64,000 bases of DNA. It comes from DATDAH01 sp963725155 (GTDB lineage: Bacteria; Actinomycetota; Acidimicrobiia; Acidimicrobiales; DATDAH01). The stretch lies in the NCBI GenBank assembly GCA_963725155.1, contig CAVRXU010000005.1:558001-622000 (forward strand). The letters are read 5' to 3'. A program made the translations under genes and the position numbers. Below are positions 43,957-52,972 of the stretch, piece after piece. Positions within the stretch are counted from its first letter, which is position 1. Every line of letters begins with the position of its first letter. The notes below the pieces were generated by a model, which was not told the DNA's origin, did not search any database, and saw nothing but the letters and a program-made list of their open reading frames with translations.

Positions 43957-45045
43957 GTGCGGCTCGCGGTGACCCTCGAACAGTGCTGGCATCGCGTGCC
44001 CGGAGGGACCGCGACGTCGGTCCTGCGGACGGTGGACGCCCTGAGCCGACGCGGCGACGTCGAGGTGGTCGGGGTGGCTGCCCGCCACGGCCATCCGCCC
44101 GCCCAGCCCTACCGGCCGTCGGTCCCGGTCTGGGAGCTGGGCCTGCCCCGACGCCTGCTGTATGAGTCCTGGCATCGGCTGCGCCGCCCGGCGGTCGAGC
44201 AGGCGACCGGACCGGTCGATGCCGTGTGGGCCAGCGGGATGGCCGTCCCGCCGCGCCGCGTGCCCCTGATCGCGACGGTGCACGACCTGGCCCCGCTGCA
44301 CCACCCGCAGCACCATCCCCGGCGGGCCCGGGGCTTCTACCGGCAGGCGATCGCCCTGGCCCGGACCGAGGCCGACCTGGTCTGCTGCCCCTCGCAGGCC
44401 ACGTTGGAGGACTGCGCGGCCAACGGCTTCGACCGGGGCCGGCTCCGCCTCGTGCCCTGGGGCGTCACCCCCACGCCTGTCACCCCCGACGCCGTCACCG
44501 ACGTGCGTTCCCGCCTGGGTCTCGACGGGGACTACGTCCTCTGGACCGGAACCATCGAGCCCCGCAAGAACCTGCCCGGGCTCATCGAGGCCTTCGCCCG
44601 GATCGCCCGGCCCGGCCTCCTGCTCGCCTTGGTCGGGCCCGACGGATGGAACGAGGACCTGAAGGTGCTCATCGGTGGGCGCGAGGACATCCGACCGCTC
44701 GGATTCGTGACCGACGAGGATCTGGCCGCCCTCTACGCCGGAGCCGCCGTGTTCTGCTACCCGAGCCTCCTCGAGGGGTTCGGGCTGCCGGTCCTGGAGG
44801 CCATGGCCCAGGGGGCCCCGGTGGTCACCTCGGCCGGGACGGCGACCGAGGAGCTGGTCGCGGGCGTCGGCACTGCTGTTGATCCGACCGATGCCCGGGC
44901 GCTGGCCGAGGCCCTGTCCGTCGTGCTCGACGATCCCGCCGAAGCCGACCGCCGCCGAGCCGCGGGCCGCGCTCGAGCGGCCGGGCTGACCTGGGACGCC
45001 ACCGCGGCGGCGATGATGGATGTCGTGCACGAGGCCACCGCGTGA
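43957..45045 (+). CDS. GT4 glycosyltransferase
   Basis: A 362-aa GT-B enzyme. It has IATVHDLAPLHHPQHH, VLWTGTIEPRKNLPGLIEAF, PLGFVTDEDLAALYAGA and FCYPSLLEGFGLPVLEAMAQ, which includes the EGFGLPVLE donor motif of mannosyl/rhamnosyl-type GT4 enzymes. Its stop overlaps the next GTG (GTGA). It is the first of three coupled GT4 genes and probably builds a repeat unit with them. Confidence 0.9.
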   Translation: MRLAVTLEQCWHRVPGGTATSVLRTVDALSRRGDVEVVGVAARHGHPPAQPYRPSVPVWELGLPRRLLYESWHRLRRPAVEQATGPVDAVWASGMAVPPRRVPLIATVHDLAPLHHPQHHPRRARGFYRQAIALARTEADLVCCPSQATLEDCAANGFDRGRLRLVPWGVTPTPVTPDAVTDVRSRLGLDGDYVLWTGTIEPRKNLPGLIEAFARIARPGLLLALVGPDGWNEDLKVLIGGREDIRPLGFVTDEDLAALYAGAAVFCYPSLLEGFGLPVLEAMAQGAPVVTSAGTATEELVAGVGTAVDPTDARALAEALSVVLDDPAEADRRRAAGRARAAGLTWDATAAAMMDVVHEATA

Positions 45046-46190
45046 GCGCGCCCCAGCGCGTCGGGGTCAACCTCCTCTGGCTCGTACCCGGGGTCGTGGG
45101 GGGCAGCGAGGAGTACACGGTCCGGACCCTCGACGGCATCCTCGATGTCGCCCCGCCCGACATCGACCTCGTCCTCTTCGCGCTCCGCCCCTTCATCGAG
45201 GCCCATCCCGAGCTGACCGACCGGATCGACACGGTGACGCTGTCCCTCACCGGGCGGGACAAGTCGGTGCGGGTGGCGGCGGAGAGCTCCTGGCTGGCGT
45301 TCCAGTGCCGCCGCCAGGGTGTGGCGATGGTCCACCACGCCGGCGGGATCCTCCCGGCCGTGCGAGCGGTACCCGGCCTCCTGACCGTCCACGACGTCCA
45401 GCCCCTGCTGCAGCCGGAGAACTTCAGCCCGGCCAAGCGGGCCTTCAGCCGGGCCGTCCTCCCCCGTTCGGCCAAAGCGGCCCGGCTGGTCGTCACCCCG
45501 AGCGAATACAGCCGCCAGGCCTTGCTCTCGGTGGTCGACCTCCCGCCGGAGCACGTCTGGATCGTCCCCCACGGCATACCCGATCCATCGGTCGGGCCCG
45601 GCCGCGAGGTGGACCTGGCCCAGGTCGAGGCGGCCTTCGGGATCAAGGCGCCGTTCTTCGTCTACCCGGCGATCACCTACCCCCACAAGAACCACCTGAC
45701 GCTCGTGCGGGCCTTTGCCGAGGTGGTCCGGCAGCACCCCGAGGCCTCCTTGGTGCTCACCGGCGGCGAGGGGCAGATGGAAGGGGAGATCCTGGAGACC
45801 ATCAGCTCGCTGGGGCTGGAGGGCCGGGTCCACCGCCTCGGCCGCATCCCGTGGTGGGACCTGGCCGCCATCCTGCGCCAGGCCCGGGGCCTGGGCTTCC
45901 CGTCCCGCTTCGAGGGATTCGGTGCCCCCGTCATCGAGGCCATGGCGCGCGGCTGTCCCGTCGTGGCCGCCGACGCCACCGCTCTGCCGGAGGTCGTGGG
46001 CGACGCCGGTGTGCTCGTCGAGGCCGACGACCACGCGGCCTGGGCCACCGAGCTGCTCCGCCTCCTTGACGACGACGAGCACCACGCCCGACTGGTGGCC
46101 GCCGGCCGGGCTCGGGCGGCCCAGTTCAGCGCAGTGGCCTCGGCCGAGGCGCTCCTGGCCGCCTACCACGAGGTGTTGTCCGGCTCGTGA
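45042..46190 (+). CDS. GT4 glycosyltransferase
   Basis: A 382-aa GT-B enzyme. It has an N-terminal Gly-rich GVNLLWLVPGVVGGSEEYT, then LTVHDVQPLL, FFVYPAITYPHKNHLTLVRA, HRLGRIPWWDLAAILRQ and FPSRFEGFGAPVIEAMARG. The starts and stops overlap on both sides (GTGA at 45042 and at 46187), so it is translated as part of a tight three-gene set. The sugar and acceptor cannot be named from sequence. Confidence 0.9.
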   Translation: MSAPQRVGVNLLWLVPGVVGGSEEYTVRTLDGILDVAPPDIDLVLFALRPFIEAHPELTDRIDTVTLSLTGRDKSVRVAAESSWLAFQCRRQGVAMVHHAGGILPAVRAVPGLLTVHDVQPLLQPENFSPAKRAFSRAVLPRSAKAARLVVTPSEYSRQALLSVVDLPPEHVWIVPHGIPDPSVGPGREVDLAQVEAAFGIKAPFFVYPAITYPHKNHLTLVRAFAEVVRQHPEASLVLTGGEGQMEGEILETISSLGLEGRVHRLGRIPWWDLAAILRQARGLGFPSRFEGFGAPVIEAMARGCPVVAADATALPEVVGDAGVLVEADDHAAWATELLRLLDDDEHHARLVAAGRARAAQFSAVASAEALLAAYHEVLSGS

Positions 46191-47419
46191 ACCTGACCGT
46201 CATCGCGCCCCACTTCACGCCCGACGTCGCCCCGACCGGCGAGGTCATGACCAGCATCGTCGAGGAACTGGCCCTGCGAGGCCACCGTCTCCACGTCGTC
46301 ACGGCCCTGCCCTGGTACCGCCATCACCGCATCGAGCACGGTTGGCACGGACGCCTGGTCCGCACCGAGGCGACGGAGTGGGGCCACATCACCCGGGTCC
46401 ACCCCTTCCCGACCGACAAGACCAACATCCCCGCCCGCGCCCTGGCCTTCGGCGGCTTCACCGTCCTGGCCGCCCTCGTCGGGCTCCTGCGCCGTCAGCG
46501 CCCCGACGCCGTGCTGGCCATGTCCCCGCCGCTCACCCTGGGCCTGGCGGGATGGCTGGTGGCCCGGGCCCGTCGGGCCCCCTTTGTCTTCAACATCCAG
46601 GACGTCTTCCCCGACGTGGCCATCGAGGCCGGCGTCATCACCGGCCGTCAGACCATCGCGGGGGCCAAGGCCCTGGAGCGGTTCACCTATCGACGCTCGG
46701 ACGCGGTCACGGTGCTCTCCGACGACCTGGCCGACAACCTGCGGGCCAAGCTGCGCCCGGGGGAGCGGGCGCGCATCCGGGTCATCCCCAACTTCATCGA
46801 CACCGGCCGGGTCGTCCCGGGCGAGCACCAGAACCTTTACCGGGCCGAGTTCGGGCTGGGCGAGCGCCGGGTCGTGATGTACGCCGGCAACCTCGGCTAC
46901 TCCCAACCGGTGGGTCTGGTCATCGAGGCCGCCCGCCGCCTGGCGGGTCGGGAGGATGTGGTCTTCGTCGTCAACGGCGCCGGCTCCGCCCGTGAGGCGC
47001 TGCAGGCCGAGGCCGGCGACCTGCCCAACGTGATCTTCGTCGACCTCCAGCCCCGCGAGCGCCTCTCCGAGGTCCTGGCTGCGGGTGACGTCCACCTCGT
47101 CCTGCTGCGGACCGGCTTCGCCCGGTCCAGCGTGCCGTCGAAGCTCTATTCGATCCTGGCCGCCTCGCGGCCCCTGGTGGCCAGCGTGGACCTCGGCACC
47201 GAGGTGGCCCGGGTGGTCGAGAGCGCCGGAGCGGGCACCGCGGTGGCCCCCGACGACCCCGATGCCCTGGTCGAGGCGCTGCTGCCGTTGATCGAGGACA
47301 CCGAACGGTGCCAGACGATGGGCGAGGCCGGTCGGCGCTTCGTCGAGACCTGGCCGTCGCCCGGCGACGTCGCCGAGCGCTACGAAGCGCTCTTCACCGA
47401 GTTGCGGGCGGCCCGCTGA
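46187..47419 (+). CDS. GT4 glycosyltransferase (WbuB-like)
   Basis: A 410-aa GT-B enzyme. It has VIAPHFTPDVAPTGEVMTSI, an internal hydrophobic segment LTLGLAGWLVARARRAPFVF, then NIQDVFPDVAIEAGV, VMYAGNLGYSQPVG and GFARSSVPSKLYSILAASRP. The NIQDxxPD and SVPSKxY patterns are typical of WbuB/colanic-acid-type transferases. It is the third of the coupled GT4 genes. A new promoter box follows before the next gene. Confidence 0.9.
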   Translation: MNLTVIAPHFTPDVAPTGEVMTSIVEELALRGHRLHVVTALPWYRHHRIEHGWHGRLVRTEATEWGHITRVHPFPTDKTNIPARALAFGGFTVLAALVGLLRRQRPDAVLAMSPPLTLGLAGWLVARARRAPFVFNIQDVFPDVAIEAGVITGRQTIAGAKALERFTYRRSDAVTVLSDDLADNLRAKLRPGERARIRVIPNFIDTGRVVPGEHQNLYRAEFGLGERRVVMYAGNLGYSQPVGLVIEAARRLAGREDVVFVVNGAGSAREALQAEAGDLPNVIFVDLQPRERLSEVLAAGDVHLVLLRTGFARSSVPSKLYSILAASRPLVASVDLGTEVARVVESAGAGTAVAPDDPDALVEALLPLIEDTERCQTMGEAGRRFVETWPSPGDVAERYEALFTELRAAR

Positions 47420-47440
47420 CGCCCCGGCCAGGGTGGGCGA

Positions 47441-47446
47441 TACCCT
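47441..47446 (+). promoter_or_regulatory. -10 box for leaderless His-rich protein gene
   Basis: TACCCT, 9 nt before the ATG at 47456. Confidence 0.45.
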
Positions 47447-47455
47447 CTCCGGGCC

Positions 47456-48253
47456 ATGGGTAAGGCCTCTTCAGCCAAGAAAGTCGCTCGTGCGGCGCGC
47501 GCCGGGGGCCGTGGGTCCCGGGGCGGACAGCGTCGCAGCCTCCTCTTCCCCGCCACCATCACGTTGGTCTGCGTCCTGGGGGTCTCGCTCATCCTCTACG
47601 CCCGGACCCAGGACGAGGCCCAGGCCCTGGAGCCCGGGGTCACCGACCACTGGCACGCCGCGTACGCCATCGACATCTGCGGCACCATCGAGCCCCCGTT
47701 GACCAACGACGCCGATCCCAACGGGATCCACACCCACGGCGACGGCGTCATCCACATCCACCCGGGTGCGGCCCAGCAGGTCGCTCGGGCGGGTGAGGAC
47801 GCCACCCTCGGGGTCTTCATGAACGCCGCAGGGGCCACGCTGACCGACGACTCGATCAGCTTCCCCGACGAGACCGGCGAGATCGTCACCTACACCGAGG
47901 GCGATGACCAGTGCGACGGTCAGGACGGTCAGGTCCAGGTCGCCTACTGGGCGAACGCCAGCGAGGCCAACGACACGGACCCGCAGGTCTTCACCGAGAA
48001 CCTGGCCGACATCTTCTTCAAGAACGACCGCGAGGCCTACACGATCGCCTTCGTGCCCGAGGGCGACGAGATCCTCCCGCCGACCACCGTCGCCGACCTC
48101 GACGAGTTGGCCGGCATCGACTCCGGTGCTCTCGACCCGTCCACGACGGGTACGACGGCCCCGGGCGGGGCGACCTCGACGACGGTCGCCCCGGGCGGTC
48201 GCTCGGCGACCACGACCTCTGCTCCCACCACGACGGCGCCGCCCGCGGGATGA
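47456..48253 (+). CDS. Membrane-anchored protein with His-rich extracellular domain
   Basis: A 265-aa protein. A very basic N-terminus (GKASSAKKVARAARAGGRGS) and one membrane helix (about 31-48) precede an extracytoplasmic domain. That domain holds TDHWHAAYAIDICG and GIHTHGDGVIHIHP (seven histidines within 45 residues) and two cysteines. The end is a Thr/Pro-rich linker. The histidine pattern suggests metal binding, possibly copper or zinc. I could not name a family. The stop overlaps the ATG of the pyrophosphorylase gene (ATGA), so it is co-translated with sugar-nucleotide genes. Confidence 0.7.
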   Translation: MGKASSAKKVARAARAGGRGSRGGQRRSLLFPATITLVCVLGVSLILYARTQDEAQALEPGVTDHWHAAYAIDICGTIEPPLTNDADPNGIHTHGDGVIHIHPGAAQQVARAGEDATLGVFMNAAGATLTDDSISFPDETGEIVTYTEGDDQCDGQDGQVQVAYWANASEANDTDPQVFTENLADIFFKNDREAYTIAFVPEGDEILPPTTVADLDELAGIDSGALDPSTTGTTAPGGATSTTVAPGGRSATTTSAPTTTAPPAG

Positions 48254-49254
48254 GAGCCATCGTCCTGGTCGGAGGCTTCGGTACCCGCCTCCGACCGCTG
48301 ACCCTCAGCACCCCGAAGCAGATGCTGCCGGTGGTGGACCGGCCCATGATCGAATGGGTGGTCGGTCACCTGGGCGAGCACGGTGTCGAGGAGGCGGTGC
48401 TGTCCCTCGGCTACCGCCCCGACGCCTTCATGGCCGCCTACCCCGACGCCGAGTGTGCCGGGGTGCGCCTGCGCTACGCCGTGGAGGACACGCCCCTCGA
48501 CACCGCAGGAGCGATCCGCTTCGCCGCCGCCGAGGCCGGCGTCGACGAGCGCTTCCTCGTGGTCAACGGTGACGTCTTCACGGATCTGGACATCGGCGCC
48601 CTCGTCGCCTTCCACGAGGCCGCCGGCGCCGCCGGAACGATCCATCTCCACCCGGTCGACGACCCCTCCCGCTACGGGGTGGTGCCCGTCGACGCCGACG
48701 GCCGGGTCATCGAGTTCGTCGAGAAGCCGCCGCGCGACGAGGCTCCGTCCCACTGGATCAACGCCGGGACCTACGTGCTCGAGCCCGAGGTGCTGGGCCG
48801 GATCGATCCCGGGGGACCGGTCTCGATCGAGCGGGTGACCTTCCCAGCATTGGCGGCCGAAGCCCGACTGTTCGGCTTCCAGACCGAGACCTACTGGCTC
48901 GACGCGGGCACGCCGGCCACCTACCTGCAGGCCCAGCTGGACCTGGTCGACGGCCATCGGCCCACGACCCCGTCGGCCGTGGCCGCCGACGCCATCGTGG
49001 CCGACGGAGCCAAGGTCGAGCACGCGGTCCTCATGGCCGGAGCCTCCGTGGCCGATGGGGCCAGCGTGATCGACAGCGCGGTGCTCCCTGGTGGCCGCGT
49101 GGAGCGCGGGGCGACGGTTCGTGACGCCATCGTCGGCCCCGGCGCAGTGGTGGGAGCCGATGCCGTCGTCGAATCCGGGTCGGTGCTCGGCGACAACGTG
49201 GTCGTGGCTCCCGGTGAGGTCCTGACCGATGTCCGTCGCCCGGAGGCCGCGTGA
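48250..49254 (+). CDS. Mannose-1-phosphate guanylyltransferase-like NDP-sugar pyrophosphorylase
   Basis: A 334-aa protein starting MRAIVLVGGFGTRLRPLTLS, followed by TPKQMLPVVDRPMIEWVV, then FLVVNGDVFTDLD, WINAGTYVLEPEVL and a C-terminal left-handed beta-helix of hexapeptides. This is the bacterial and eukaryotic-like GDP-mannose pyrophosphorylase type. GDP-mannose would feed gmd, fcl and rmd elsewhere in the window. A glucose-specific role is possible. The ATG overlaps the previous stop; the end overlaps the next GTG. Confidence 0.82.
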   Translation: MRAIVLVGGFGTRLRPLTLSTPKQMLPVVDRPMIEWVVGHLGEHGVEEAVLSLGYRPDAFMAAYPDAECAGVRLRYAVEDTPLDTAGAIRFAAAEAGVDERFLVVNGDVFTDLDIGALVAFHEAAGAAGTIHLHPVDDPSRYGVVPVDADGRVIEFVEKPPRDEAPSHWINAGTYVLEPEVLGRIDPGGPVSIERVTFPALAAEARLFGFQTETYWLDAGTPATYLQAQLDLVDGHRPTTPSAVAADAIVADGAKVEHAVLMAGASVADGASVIDSAVLPGGRVERGATVRDAIVGPGAVVGADAVVESGSVLGDNVVVAPGEVLTDVRRPEAA

Positions 49255-50195
49255 TGAAGACCCTGGTGACCGGCGGCGCCGGGTTCATCGGCTCGACCCT
49301 GGTCGACCGCCTCTTGGCTGACGGCCACGAGGTCGTCGTCGTGGACGACTTCTCCAGCGGCTCGGAGGCCAACCTCGACGGGGCCCGCCAGGCGGGCGAT
49401 CGCCTCGTCGTCCACGCCAAGGACATCCGGGATCCGGCGACGAGCGAGCTCGTGGCCACGTCAGGGGCCGAGGTCGTCTACCACCTGGCCGCGCAGGCCG
49501 ACGTCCGGGTCTCGGTCGCCCAGCCGGCGCTGGATGCGTCCATCAACGTGATCGGCCTCCTTCGGGTCCTGGAAGGAGCCCGGGAAGGCGGTGCCCGCAA
49601 GGTCGTCTTCGCCTCCAGTGGCGGGACGATCTACGGCGAGCCCGATCCTTCCGTGCTCCCCGTCGACGAATCCCAGCCCGAGCTGCCGATCGCCCCCTAC
49701 GGCGTGGCCAAGAAGGTCGGCACCGACTACCTGCGGGCCTACCGGGCGGTACATGGCTTGGACTGGACCTCGCTGGCCCTGGCCAACGTCTACGGCCCCC
49801 GCCAGGACCCCCACGGTGAGGCCGGGGTGGTGGCCATCTTCGCCGGGCTCCTGTTGTCGGGCGCGCCGTGCACGATCTTCGGCGACGGTGAGGCGACCCG
49901 GGACTACGTCTACGTCGACGACGTCGTCGACGCCTTCGCCCGGGCCGCCACTGCAGGCAGTGAGAACCTCTACAACATCGGCACCGGTCAGGAGACCAGC
50001 GTCAACGCCCTCTACGCGGCGATGGCCGCGGCCGAAGGCGTCACCGACCCCCCGACCTACGCCGACGCGCGCCCCGGTGAGCTCGATCGCTCCTGCCTCG
50101 ACGCCGGCAAGGCCCAGCGAGAGCTCGGCTGGTCCCCGAAGGTGAGCCTGGACGCCGGCGTCAAGGCCGTCCTCGACTGGTCGCGGAGCCGCTAA
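49251..50195 (+). CDS. NAD-dependent epimerase/dehydratase, UDP-glucose 4-epimerase-like
   Basis: A 314-aa extended SDR: LVTGGAGFIGSTLVDRLLA, VDDFSSGSEANL, HLAAQADVRVSVAQP, FASSGGTIYGEPD and YGVAKKVGTDYLRAY (catalytic Y/K), then RDYVYVDDVVDAF. It is close to GalE-type epimerases of actinobacteria. The GTG at 49251 overlaps the previous stop; the next codon is ATG, an alternative start. It overlaps the convergent sulfotransferase end by 4 bp. Confidence 0.85.
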   Translation: MMKTLVTGGAGFIGSTLVDRLLADGHEVVVVDDFSSGSEANLDGARQAGDRLVVHAKDIRDPATSELVATSGAEVVYHLAAQADVRVSVAQPALDASINVIGLLRVLEGAREGGARKVVFASSGGTIYGEPDPSVLPVDESQPELPIAPYGVAKKVGTDYLRAYRAVHGLDWTSLALANVYGPRQDPHGEAGVVAIFAGLLLSGAPCTIFGDGEATRDYVYVDDVVDAFARAATAGSENLYNIGTGQETSVNALYAAMAAAEGVTDPPTYADARPGELDRSCLDAGKAQRELGWSPKVSLDAGVKAVLDWSRSR

Positions 50196-50917
50196 GCGTC
50201 CAGGTGGTGGGCCAGGAGCTGCTCGTAGAGCGGGCGACACGCCGCGACCAGTTGCCGCTGGTGCTCGTCGAGAGCGACGGTGGTGGTCGGCGGTGACCCG
50301 AAGCCGGTGGACCGGTGGGCCGACCGGTACCAGTGCTTCGCCCAGACCCCGTCCTCGGGCTTCGGGCCCTGAGGCCAGCGGAGCATGGCGTCGTCGTACG
50401 CGACGCCCACGGCATCGCACAGGGCACGGAGGAGCCCTGCGGGGTCGGCGAGCAGGCGGTGGGCGTCGACGACGATCGGCACGCGCCCGCAGGCGAGCTC
50501 GTGCTCGAGGATGGTCACCTGCTGGGGGAGGCCGGTGATCGCCGCCGGGAACTCGGCGGCGAGCGTGGCGCCGAGGGAGGCGACCACCCGGGACGGGTCT
50601 CGGATCAGGAGCGCATTCGTGAACTCGTCGAGGATGGACATCGGGAGGGCGTCGAGGTGGTGGCCGATGTTCTTGACGAAGCGGACGGGCTGGTCGGCGG
50701 CGGTCCGGATCAGGGCGAGGGCGGACGTGACGTCCTCGGGCATGGCGGCCACGATCTCGGCCCGTCCCGGGTGGCCGGGGTCGGTGTGGCGGAGGTAGAC
50801 CCCGTAGAAGGGCTCGTCGAACACGAGGGTGTCCGGTCGCTGTCGCCAGCTGTACATGAGGGCGGTGGAGACCGTGCGGGGCCCGCACCACATGTTGACC
50901 ACGGTCAGCGCGGTCAT
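50192..50917 (-). CDS. Sulfotransferase-like protein
   Basis: A 241-aa protein with an N-terminal loop VVNMWCGPRTVSTALMYSW (P-loop-like, with GPRTVST in place of GxxRSGT), then VFDEPFYGVYL and RFVKNIGHH. This resembles the Sulfotransfer_5-type family often coded beside a class IV aminotransferase, as here with a 4-bp overlap. Loss of the standard RSGT loop makes true PAPS-dependent activity uncertain. It might act on a hydroxyl metabolite rather than a glycan. Confidence 0.75.
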   Translation of the reverse strand: MTALTVVNMWCGPRTVSTALMYSWRQRPDTLVFDEPFYGVYLRHTDPGHPGRAEIVAAMPEDVTSALALIRTAADQPVRFVKNIGHHLDALPMSILDEFTNALLIRDPSRVVASLGATLAAEFPAAITGLPQQVTILEHELACGRVPIVVDAHRLLADPAGLLRALCDAVGVAYDDAMLRWPQGPKPEDGVWAKHWYRSAHRSTGFGSPPTTTVALDEHQRQLVAACRPLYEQLLAHHLDA

Positions 50918-51828
50918 CCGGTCACCGCCCGGTGCATCGCCTCCTTGTAGTGGCCGAGCAGCAGCCGGGTGATCGGGCCCGCGCCGAGGCCGTCACCGAT
51001 CGGACGACCGTCCACGTGGGCGACCGGCGTCAGCGCACCGAAGGTCCCGGTCACGAAGGCCTCGTCGGCGCCGTAGACGTCGTCGAGCGTGAAGTCGCGT
51101 TCGTGGGTCGCGATCGCCGCCGCCGTGGCCAGTTCGAGAACCAACCGGCGGGTGATGCCGTTGAGGCAGTGGTCCCCGGTCGAGGTCCACACCTCCCCGC
51201 CCGTGACGATGAAGAAGTTCGTGGCGTTGCAGGTGGCCACGTGCCCGTGCACGTCGAGCATGAGCGCTTCGTCGCCGCCGGCGTCGATGGCCTGGAGGAG
51301 GGCGACCACCTCATGCAGCTTGCTGTGGCAGTTCCAGCGCTGGTCGAGCGTCTCGGGCGGTGGTCGGCGCACCGCCGCGGTCACGAGGTCGATGCCCGCC
51401 ACGGACACGGCGGCATCGGCGACCTTGTGCTCGGCGATGACCACGATGGTGGGGCCGCCGACGACGAGGCGGGGGTCCTGAGACGGCGTTGCCTTCGTGC
51501 CCCGGGAGACCATGAGTCGGACGTGGACATCGGTGTGCATGTCGTTGCGCCGAGCGGTCTCCCGGAGGATCTCGACCAGCTCCGCCCTCGTCTTGCCGAT
51601 GTCGAGGCCGACGGCCGCGGCGGTGGCGAACAACCGCTCGAGGTGGAGGTCGAGGTGGGGGAACCCGCCCTCGTGGAGCCGGAGGCCCTCCCACACGCCG
51701 TCGCCGACCAGGAACGCCGAATCGAAGACGGAGACCGTCGCTTCGGCTCGAGGCACCCACTGGCCGTCGACGTAGACGAGGACCGACTCGTTGCGGGGGT
51801 CAGGCAGGGCGGCGTGGGTTCCCTTCAC
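50914..51828 (-). CDS. Class IV aminotransferase (branched-chain/D-amino acid type)
   Basis: A 304-aa fold-type IV PLP enzyme. It has VYVDGQWVPRAEATVSVFDS, GDGVWEGLRLHEG, the PLP lysine K170 in WNCHSKLHEVVALLQA and VATCNATNFFIV. It resembles IlvE-like and D-alanine transaminase-like proteins; the sequence alone does not settle the substrate. The following sulfotransferase-like gene overlaps its stop by 4 bp, so the two are coupled. Confidence 0.85.
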   Translation of the reverse strand: MKGTHAALPDPRNESVLVYVDGQWVPRAEATVSVFDSAFLVGDGVWEGLRLHEGGFPHLDLHLERLFATAAAVGLDIGKTRAELVEILRETARRNDMHTDVHVRLMVSRGTKATPSQDPRLVVGGPTIVVIAEHKVADAAVSVAGIDLVTAAVRRPPPETLDQRWNCHSKLHEVVALLQAIDAGGDEALMLDVHGHVATCNATNFFIVTGGEVWTSTGDHCLNGITRRLVLELATAAAIATHERDFTLDDVYGADEAFVTGTFGALTPVAHVDGRPIGDGLGAGPITRLLLGHYKEAMHRAVTG

Positions 51829-51847
51829 GGTACGGGGCGACGGGTCA

Positions 51848-52903
51848 TCACCCGATTGGATCGGGGTTGTTGAGCTTGGTGCAGGGCTGGTCGACCGTGG
51901 AGCAGCCGTGGCGCGACTTCCATCGCGCCACCGCCGTGTCCCAGACCGACTGGTCGGTCGTCAGGGTCATGCCGGGCAGGACGCTCATCGGGAAGTCTCC
52001 GGCGCCGGTCCACACGATGGTGACGTCGGTGGCCGAGGTCCCGGGAGGCCAGTCGTTGCACCCGCTGTAGCAGTCGTCGCTGAGGAAGAAGACCGAATCT
52101 CGGATGATCGGCTCGTGGCGACCACCGTCCTCGAAGTTCTTGAAGAAGGAGCCGTGACCGAGGATGTTCGGGTCCTCGGAGCCATACGGCCCCGGCATCG
52201 ACTCCAGTCGGACCAGGACGTTGTCGAAGATCAGGGACTCACCCGTGACGTCGCCGGAGTCCTGCTCACTGAAGAACGTGTAGCAACCGTCGAAGAGGCT
52301 GTCCACGACGGTGCCCGCGCGGCGTTCGTCGTTCTCGACGCAATCGTCCCGGATGTAGGTCATGAAGGCGTTGCGCAGCTCGAAGCCGTCACCGCCTCGG
52401 GGGTCGAACCCGTCCTCGACGTTGTCGGCGCGCAAGCCGTCCACCACGTAGTCCGTGCCGTAGACGCGCAGCGCGGAGCCCTCGATGTCGTCGTGCATGC
52501 TGCGCCAGGTCAGGGAGCGCGACTGCTGTCCCACGGTGGTCCAGCCCATCACGCAGAGGTCCCGTGGCGCCCGGCGTTCCCCGATCTCGAGGGCTCGGAC
52601 GCCGGAGGTCAGGGAGACACCTGTCCGAGCGTCGACGGTGTGTTCGTCGGGGGGATCAGGGATCGACTTCTTCTCGGAGAAGGTGCCGCGGAGAACCGTC
52701 GGCGACCCCCTGTCGAGGCACGAAGGCGGGGACGTCGAGAGCTCGTGAACGGCGACGACGATCGCCGCACCGACGAGCAAGGTGGCGAGCACGACCACGA
52801 TCTGAGCCTTGCGCAAGCCGCCGACATTGCCTCTCGGGCTGGGAACGACCACGTCAGGATTCCCCCTCGGTCCGCGCCCCGAGTCGAATGGCTGAGCCGA
52901 CAC
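51848..52903 (-). CDS. Membrane-anchored secreted protein, possibly beta-helical
   Basis: About 351 aa from a GTG at 52903. A short cytoplasmic tail and one helix (about 33-54) precede an extracellular domain with recurring short strands (YVVDGLRADNVEDGFDPRGG, AFMTYIRDDCVENDERRAG, DSLFDGCYTFFSEQDSG), the pattern of a right-handed parallel beta-helix such as pectate-lyase-like folds. Six or more cysteines are present. No catalytic residues could be assigned. Function unknown; polysaccharide binding or cleavage is only a guess. Confidence 0.65.
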   Translation of the reverse strand: MSAQPFDSGRGPRGNPDVVVPSPRGNVGGLRKAQIVVVLATLLVGAAIVVAVHELSTSPPSCLDRGSPTVLRGTFSEKKSIPDPPDEHTVDARTGVSLTSGVRALEIGERRAPRDLCVMGWTTVGQQSRSLTWRSMHDDIEGSALRVYGTDYVVDGLRADNVEDGFDPRGGDGFELRNAFMTYIRDDCVENDERRAGTVVDSLFDGCYTFFSEQDSGDVTGESLIFDNVLVRLESMPGPYGSEDPNILGHGSFFKNFEDGGRHEPIIRDSVFFLSDDCYSGCNDWPPGTSATDVTIVWTGAGDFPMSVLPGMTLTTDQSVWDTAVARWKSRHGCSTVDQPCTKLNNPDPIG

Positions 52904-52972
52904 CAGAACGTACCGGCCAATGGGCCTCAGGCGGTTGCAGGCTCGACGACCCCGCGAGGAACCGGTCGACGC

